Source: a virus. From it: DNA of 41,067 nucleotides. The stretch lies in IMG/VR virus record IMGVR_UViG_3300037189_007198, positions 1-41,067 of that record; one strand, given 5' to 3'. The notes beneath the pieces were generated by a model. It was given only the letters and a program-made list of their open reading frames with translations, was not told the DNA's origin and did not search any database. Shown piece by piece: positions 36,532 through 41,067 of the stretch (position 1 is its first letter; every line of letters begins with the position of its first letter). The position numbers and the translations under genes were made by a program.

Positions 36532-37773
36532 ATGCCCACCACACCACAACACGCTCAACGCAAGCACTCCAGACTCGCTCCATCAGGTGCCTCGGTCTGG
36601 ACCGTCTGCACTGCATCCCCGATCTACCTTGAGCAGAATGAGGATCGTGTGGTGCGGGAGGATTCAGCCTATTCCCTCGAAGGCACACTCGCCCATGAGG
36701 TTGCAGACTGCTTGATGCGTGGGCAGCGTGTCCCGCACAATGCTACTCGGGAGATGATGGATCATGGCAACGCTTATAAGCGGTATTGCCAAGCACTGCA
36801 CCCCGAGGGCAAGACAGTGCCGGATGCCGTTGAACTCAGCGTGCCCCTGTTCTACCTCCCCGAGGACAATGGGCATGTGGACTACCTTCTCATGCTGCCC
36901 GAGCACAACACCATTCACGTTGTGGACTACAAGTTCGGCAAAGGTGTGAAGGTGTTCGCTGAGGAGAACAAGCAGATGTCCATCTACGCTCGGTCTGCCT
37001 TGGAGGAGTATGACCTCACAGGCTGGGTGAATGACACAACCAAGGTCATCATGCACATCTACCAACCCCGTTGTCGCAAGGAGGAGGGTGAGGGTCCTGC
37101 CTCGGTCTGGGAGACTACCTGGGACCACCTGCGCCTCTTCACCGAGCGGGACATCGCTGTGCCCGCACAACTCATCAAGGATCGCACCACTCACCTGCTC
37201 AAGTTCGTGCCCTCCGATGCCACCTGCCGTTGGTGTCCTGCTGCTGCATGGTGCGAGGCACGGGCAGAGCAGATCGTCACCGGAATGCCAGTGGTGCGCC
37301 GGATGACTCAGGTGGAACCGATCACACCCACCCCGCCCGAGCAGATCACCGATGAGAACATGGCGCAGGTGCTCGCCCACATCCCCTCAGTCCGCAAGTG
37401 GATGGACCAAGTGGAGGAGTATGCGGAGAAGAGGGCGAAGGCTGGCAACCCTGTGCCGGGAACTAAGTTGGTCGAGGGACGGGGGACACGGGGGTGGGCA
37501 GTAGAACCCGTGGCAGTTAGCAGGGTGGTAGCGGTCCACTCAGGACTCAGTGCCTACGAGGAGATTGAACCCACCCTCTTATCCCCATTTGCCCTCGAAG
37601 AGAAGATGAAGGCAGCAGGGGTGAAGAAGAAGGACAGGGACAAGGTGCTTGCCCTCGCAGTCCGCACCCCCGGCAAGCCTATCCTTGCCATGTCCGATGA
37701 CCCACGCCCCGAGTGGAAGGCAGTGGACGCACTCGCAGAGTTCAGCGATCTGGACGCAGAAGATTTGCTGTGA
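36532..37773 (+). CDS. DUF2800 PD-(D/E)XK nuclease
   Basis: The ATG at 36532 (MPTTPQHAQRKHSRLAPSGA) is preferred to an upstream TTG, giving 413 aa. The Cas4/RecB-like nuclease core is visible: EGTLAHE (50-56, His55), GHVDYLL (114-120, Asp117), HVVDYKFGKG (129-138, Asp132 and Lys134) and Q-x-x-xYA (148-153). A cysteine group CRWCPAAAWC (about 226-235) may complete an Fe-S or zinc site. DUF2800 proteins are encoded in phage replication modules next to DUF2815 ssDNA-binding proteins, exactly as here, and probably act as recombination exonucleases. It ends in DAEDLL, one of the shared tails. Confidence 0.9.
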   Translation: MPTTPQHAQRKHSRLAPSGASVWTVCTASPIYLEQNEDRVVREDSAYSLEGTLAHEVADCLMRGQRVPHNATREMMDHGNAYKRYCQALHPEGKTVPDAVELSVPLFYLPEDNGHVDYLLMLPEHNTIHVVDYKFGKGVKVFAEENKQMSIYARSALEEYDLTGWVNDTTKVIMHIYQPRCRKEEGEGPASVWETTWDHLRLFTERDIAVPAQLIKDRTTHLLKFVPSDATCRWCPAAAWCEARAEQIVTGMPVVRRMTQVEPITPTPPEQITDENMAQVLAHIPSVRKWMDQVEEYAEKRAKAGNPVPGTKLVEGRGTRGWAVEPVAVSRVVAVHSGLSAYEEIEPTLLSPFALEEKMKAAGVKKKDRDKVLALAVRTPGKPILAMSDDPRPEWKAVDALAEFSDLDAEDLL

Positions 37774-37811
37774 AGTCACAGCCACAACCCAAACCCATAG
37801 AGACAAATACA

Positions 37812-38363
37812 ATGAGCAACAAACCGATTGAGGACCCCGCCAAAGTGCGGTTGAAGAATGTGCGACTGAGCTTTCCCGCTCTCTTCGCAGCCAAGGCAGT
37901 GAACGATGGTGAGGCTAAGTTCTCCGCATCTTTTCTGCTGAAGAAGGAGGAAGATGCGAGGCAGATCGCTCTCATCGAGAAGACCATCGAGAAGGTCAAA
38001 GCCGACAAGTGGGGCAAGAACCCACCCAAGGGCATCAAGCTCTGTCTGCATGAGGGCAGCGAGAAGGACTTCGATGGCTACGATGAGACCATCATGTTCA
38101 TCTCCTCCTCATCTGCTCGCCGCCCCGTGGTGGTGGACAAAGACCTGCGCCCGCTGGTAGGTGAGGATGGCAAGCCCTATGCTGGCTGCTACGTGAACTG
38201 CACCCTGCGCCTTTGGGCACAGGACAACAAGTACGGCAAGCGGGTGAACGCATCACTCGAAGCCGTGCAGTTTGCCCGTGACGGTGAAGCGTTCGGTGCT
38301 GGCAACGTCCGCGCCGAGGATGAGTTCACCACACTGGAGGATGACGAGGACGACCTCGGTTAG
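37812..38363 (+). CDS. DUF2815 ssDNA-binding protein
   Basis: The Met at 37812 (MSNKPIEDPAKVRLKNVRLS) is preferred; the longer frame invades the nuclease gene. The 183-aa product shows the family's start (VRLKNVRLSFPALFAAKAV), FSASFLLKKEEDARQIALIE (about 38-57), KLCLHEGSEKDFDGY and CYVNCTLRLWAQDNKYGKRV, which build an OB-type fold related to T7 gp2.5. The C-terminus is strongly acidic (FTTLEDDEDDLG), as expected for an SSB that recruits partners through its tail. It should coat single strands during replication by the polymerase and primase coded on either side. Confidence 0.88.
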   Translation: MSNKPIEDPAKVRLKNVRLSFPALFAAKAVNDGEAKFSASFLLKKEEDARQIALIEKTIEKVKADKWGKNPPKGIKLCLHEGSEKDFDGYDETIMFISSSSARRPVVVDKDLRPLVGEDGKPYAGCYVNCTLRLWAQDNKYGKRVNASLEAVQFARDGEAFGAGNVRAEDEFTTLEDDEDDLG

Positions 38364-38509
38364 TCCCACGCTGCCCCTCGCAGGAGGGGTGGCAATCTTC
38401 TGTCTCTCCGGTTCGCTCAACACATTTCCCCCGCACATGACAAGGGGGAGGGATAGATACCCCGCAACCGAGCATCCTTGAGAGGCAGAAGTTTGCCACC
38501 TACACCACC
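38364..38509 (+). other. Intergenic hairpins between DUF2815 and polymerase genes
   Basis: No gene is visible in these 146 bases. CCCCTC-GCAG-GAGGGG (38374-38389) and a TCCCCC/GGGGGA pair around 38427-38451 form two hairpins without T runs. They may process or protect the mRNA of the abundant ssDNA-binding protein. Confidence 0.45.
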
Positions 38510-38707
38510 ATGAGACGACTTATCCGATACATCACCCGTTGGGCCTGGGCACCCGTGCTCAAGGAATTTGTGCTGCGCGAACGCAGGGCTGAGGCAGTAG
38601 CACAGCACCTCGCAGATGCGCTAGGCACCATCGCCTACACACCAGGGTGCATCCCTGTGCTCGTTGCACGCAGAGCCATCAAACGCTTCAAGGGGGTGAA
38701 GGGGTGA
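38510..38707 (+). CDS. Small basic protein upstream of DNA polymerase
   Basis: The 65-aa product is basic and helical (MRRLIRYITRWAWAPVLKEF; LRERRAEAVAQHLADALGTI; RRAIKRFKGVKG at the end). Its stop overlaps the GTG start of the polymerase (GTGA at 38704), so it may be a translation-coupling leader peptide or a small DNA-binding accessory. It starts in the ACCACC-ATG context. No family recognised. Confidence 0.6.
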   Translation: MRRLIRYITRWAWAPVLKEFVLRERRAEAVAQHLADALGTIAYTPGCIPVLVARRAIKRFKGVKG

Positions 38708-40698
38708 GCAAGTATCACATCGACTTTGAAACCTACTCCGAAGTGGACATCCGCAAGGTGGGCACGTTTGGTTACGCCCGCCACCCCTCCACGCAGATTC
38801 TCTGCCTCGCCATCTCACGGGATGATCGTGAACCGCTGCTGTGGGTGCCACCGTTGTGGTCAGACCTGCCGTTCGTTGACCCGATAGAGCAGCGTGAAGC
38901 GTTGGACATGTTGTGGGATTTATGCGATGACACCGAGGCAGTGGTGTATGCCCACAATGCCCCATTCGAGTATGCGATCTGGAACAACGCCAGATGGGGG
39001 ATGCCTCCGCTCAAGCCCGAGCAGATGCGTTGCACCGCAGCGATGGCAAGACGTGCGTGCATCCCCCACTCGCTTGAGAAGTGCGCAGCCTACCTTGGCT
39101 TGACGCAGCAGAAGGACGCCAAGGGCAAAGGGTTGATCCAGAAGTTGTGCGTGCCTCAGAAACCCGACAAGACCCACCCCGAGACATGGATACGCACACC
39201 AACAATGGACCCTGTGCGATTCCAAGCACTGTGCGAATACTGCGTGCAGGATGTGAAGGTGGAGATGCAGATTGAGAAGGCACTGCACCTGTTTGATGCC
39301 AAGGGTTTGCCCCATGAGGTGTTCGTCCATGACCTCATAATCAATGACCGTGGCTTCCCTGTGGATGTGCCAACCCTTCGTAGGGCAGAGGCGATGATTG
39401 ACGAGGTGACGGCAGAGGCGCATGAGGAGTTTATCAAGCTCACAGGGTTTGCCCCAACGCAGACCAAGGTGCTGCTGCCGTGGTTGCAGGAGCATGGCTA
39501 CAAGGGTGCCAACCTTCAAGCTGCCACGATGGAGGAGGAGATGGACGAGTGGGAGCCGGACACCGAGGAGGGGTTGGACGAGGTGGCGAAGCGGGCACTG
39601 GAGTTACGGCAGACTGTCTCCTTCGCAGCAGTTAAGAAGGTGAAGTCCATGCTGCTGCTCGCAGACCCCGAGGACTCCCGCATCCGTGGCACCCTGTTCT
39701 ACCACGGTGCGACCACTGGGCGATGGAGCAGCAAGTTGGTGCAGCAGCAGAACTTGAAGCGCAGCACCAAGGACTCAGAGGATGCGTTCGCCATGCTGCG
39801 CAGTGGGTCGAGTCGGGATGCGCTGGAGTTGGTGCATGGTCCCATTCTGCAAACGCTCGCAACCTGCATCCGCCACTTCATCAATGACGGGGAGGAACCA
39901 TTGGACTCAGTGGACTACGCAGCGATTGAGGCACGCATTGTGTGCTGGTTGGCAGGGCAGGAGGATGCGTTGGAGGAGTTCAGGCAGGGCATTGACCGCT
40001 ACAAGATCATGGCTGCTAAGATTTTCCGCACCACGGTGGATAAGATCACTAAGGACCAACGCTTTCTTGGGAAGCAGTCAGTTTTGGGTTGTGGTTATTC
40101 TATGGGTGCGACCAAGTTCCAAGGCACATGCGCATCTTATGGTGTGGAGATTGATATGAGTTTGGCTGAGTTGGCAGTGGGCACGTTCAGGGAGACGCAC
40201 AAGGAGGTGGTGGGATTGTGGTATAAGCTGGAGGGTGCATGCAAGAGGGCGATCAACTCACCGGGGCAGAAGATCAAGGTGGGCAAGCACTTGACTGTGT
40301 TCTGCCTGAAAACTGCTGGCACTCGGTTCTTGATGATCCGTCTGCCCAGTGGCAGGCACCTCGCTTACCCCGAGCCACACCTCACAGGAGACCGAATCAC
40401 CTTCTACGGACAAATCCCTGGCAAGGCGATCTGGGGACGCATTGAGACGTATGGTGGGATGTTGGTGCAAGGGGCAACGCAGGGTGTCGCTGCCGACTGC
40501 ATGGGGGTTGGTGCGATCAACGCAACTAAGGCTGGGCATAACATCATTATGCTCGTCCACGATGAGGCAGTCCGCACCACACGGGGTTCTGCCCACACCC
40601 TTGAACACTTTATCAAGTGCCTCACTGATATGCCTGCATGGGCTGAGGGTTTGCCGCTTGTCGCAGAAGGAGAAACAATACCTTGGTACAGAAAATGA
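38704..40698 (+). CDS. Family A DNA polymerase with 3'-5' exonuclease
   Basis: The GTG at 38704 (reading VSKYHIDFETYSE) overlaps the upstream stop and gives 664 aa. The exonuclease has HIDFE (Asp7, Glu9), YAHNAPFEYAIWN and YCVQDVKVEM. The polymerase has GATTGRWSSK, motif A SVDYAAIEAR (Asp404), the O helix with Arg453, Lys457, Leu461 and Tyr465, and motif C VHDEAV (His619, Asp620, Glu621). There is no 5'-3' exonuclease. Leu at the position of E. coli Phe762 places it in the Leu762 class, which surveys of virioplankton have linked to slower or temperate lifestyles. It is the replicative polymerase of the phage. Confidence 0.95.
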   Translation: MSKYHIDFETYSEVDIRKVGTFGYARHPSTQILCLAISRDDREPLLWVPPLWSDLPFVDPIEQREALDMLWDLCDDTEAVVYAHNAPFEYAIWNNARWGMPPLKPEQMRCTAAMARRACIPHSLEKCAAYLGLTQQKDAKGKGLIQKLCVPQKPDKTHPETWIRTPTMDPVRFQALCEYCVQDVKVEMQIEKALHLFDAKGLPHEVFVHDLIINDRGFPVDVPTLRRAEAMIDEVTAEAHEEFIKLTGFAPTQTKVLLPWLQEHGYKGANLQAATMEEEMDEWEPDTEEGLDEVAKRALELRQTVSFAAVKKVKSMLLLADPEDSRIRGTLFYHGATTGRWSSKLVQQQNLKRSTKDSEDAFAMLRSGSSRDALELVHGPILQTLATCIRHFINDGEEPLDSVDYAAIEARIVCWLAGQEDALEEFRQGIDRYKIMAAKIFRTTVDKITKDQRFLGKQSVLGCGYSMGATKFQGTCASYGVEIDMSLAELAVGTFRETHKEVVGLWYKLEGACKRAINSPGQKIKVGKHLTVFCLKTAGTRFLMIRLPSGRHLAYPEPHLTGDRITFYGQIPGKAIWGRIETYGGMLVQGATQGVAADCMGVGAINATKAGHNIIMLVHDEAVRTTRGSAHTLEHFIKCLTDMPAWAEGLPLVAEGETIPWYRK

Positions 40699-40883
40699 GC
40701 ACACCAAATTTCAAAAGCTGGGCAACCCTTCGTCCGTGGGTGAAGCGTGCCACTGTGGACCAACTGGAGGATGCGCTGTGGTCTGAGACCCGCACCTTCA
40801 ACCGGGGCTATGTGAAGCGGAGGTTAGCCTCTGCTGCTGTGAGCAAATACCGCCAACAACTGAGGAGGGAGTACAAGCTATGA
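40695..40883 (+). CDS. Small basic protein (62 aa) between polymerase and VRR-NUC
   Basis: From the ATG at 40695 (MSTPNFKSWATLRPWVKRAT), which overlaps the polymerase stop by four bases, the product is a small basic helical protein (FNRGYVKRRLASAAVSKYRQ). Four-base overlaps at both ends tie it to the polymerase and the nuclease. It may bind nucleic acid. No family recognised. Confidence 0.7.
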   Translation: MSTPNFKSWATLRPWVKRATVDQLEDALWSETRTFNRGYVKRRLASAAVSKYRQQLRREYKL

Positions 40884-41067
40884 GCGCACTGGAGTCATCC
40901 ATCGAACGGGCAGTCTGCGCCTACGCTAAGAAGCAGGGATACCTTGTGTTCAAGTTCGTCTCCCCCGGTTGCCGGGGTGTGCCGGATCGCATCTTCATCA
41001 ATGAGCTTGGCAAGGTGATGTTCGTTGAGTTCAAGACTGAGAAGGGTGTCATCTCCCCATTGCAGCA
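40880..41067 (+). CDS. VRR-NUC nuclease, N-terminal part (continues at 1-190)
   Basis: Joined across the map ends, the protein is 96 aa, a minimal VRR-NUC domain. It has the N-terminal ESSIERAV helix (Glu5 to Val12), FKFVSPGCRGVPDRI (24-38; Asp36 metal ligand), MFVEFKTEKG (47-56; Glu50 and Lys52 as E-x-K) and Gln62. Stand-alone phage VRR-NUC proteins are proposed junction-resolving nucleases of the PD-(D/E)XK superfamily, usually beside an SNF2 helicase and a family A polymerase, as here. It overlaps both neighbours by four bases. The window cuts the gene, so this part has no stop. Confidence 0.9.
   Translation, partial: MSALESSIERAVCAYAKKQGYLVFKFVSPGCRGVPDRIFINELGKVMFVEFKTEKGVISPLQ
40981..41067. 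repeat. Terminal overlap, right copy
   Basis: This is identical to bases 1-87 and marks closure of the circular map. Confidence 0.95.

Overview
The window is a complete podovirus-type bacteriophage genome. Its last 87 bases repeat its first 87, and the repeat falls inside one gene (a VRR-NUC nuclease) that is intact only when the ends are joined, so the natural map is a circle (or circular permutation) of 40,980 bp. No integrase, phage RNA polymerase, tRNA or rRNA gene is visible. The phage therefore depends on host RNA polymerase and translation. Most start codons lack a Shine-Dalgarno sequence, which hints at a host that relies little on SD pairing, but the host cannot be named from sequence.

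Layout. Two opposed transcription units leave a control region at about 27.2-28.75 kb and meet tail to tail at 3026/3029. The leftward (minus) unit is the virion and lysis unit: small terminase, a small zinc-finger protein, large terminase, a 239-aa protein, T7-like portal, two small proteins, scaffold, major capsid, a small virion protein, tail tube A-like adaptor, a 1130-aa tail-nozzle protein carrying inserted carbohydrate-binding-like modules, three internal virion (ejection) proteins including one of 2124 aa, a leucine-rich-repeat tail/adhesin candidate, and a distal lysis cassette of small membrane proteins with a YkuD-like cell-wall enzyme.

The rightward (plus) unit starts with small early genes (28.7-30.6 kb, closed by a strong terminator) and an XRE-type regulator. 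It then encodes a primase/SF3 helicase, an MT-A70 adenine methyltransferase, a DUF2800 PD-(D/E)XK nuclease, a DUF2815 ssDNA-binding protein, a family A DNA polymerase, the VRR-NUC nuclease across the map junction, QueD, a DpdA-like DNA transglycosylase, an SNF2 helicase and an HNH protein. This replication set is of the kind seen in many siphoviruses, joined here to a T7-like particle.

The most notable points are: (1) a probable two-way DNA modification system, 7-deazaguanine by QueD/DpdA and N6-methyladenine by MT-A70; (2) a shared acidic C-terminal tail ending Asp-Leu-Leu on at least six unrelated proteins, encoded by different codons; (3) a control/origin region with 12-bp iterons, a 40-bp direct repeat, nested inverted repeats of 14 and 25 bp around an AT-rich core, and a repeated ATGTC(A/C)GTTAA motif; (4) two near-identical promoter/operator elements, one in front of the XRE regulator and one in front of the terminase-side genes, both predicted to give leaderless or nearly leaderless transcripts.
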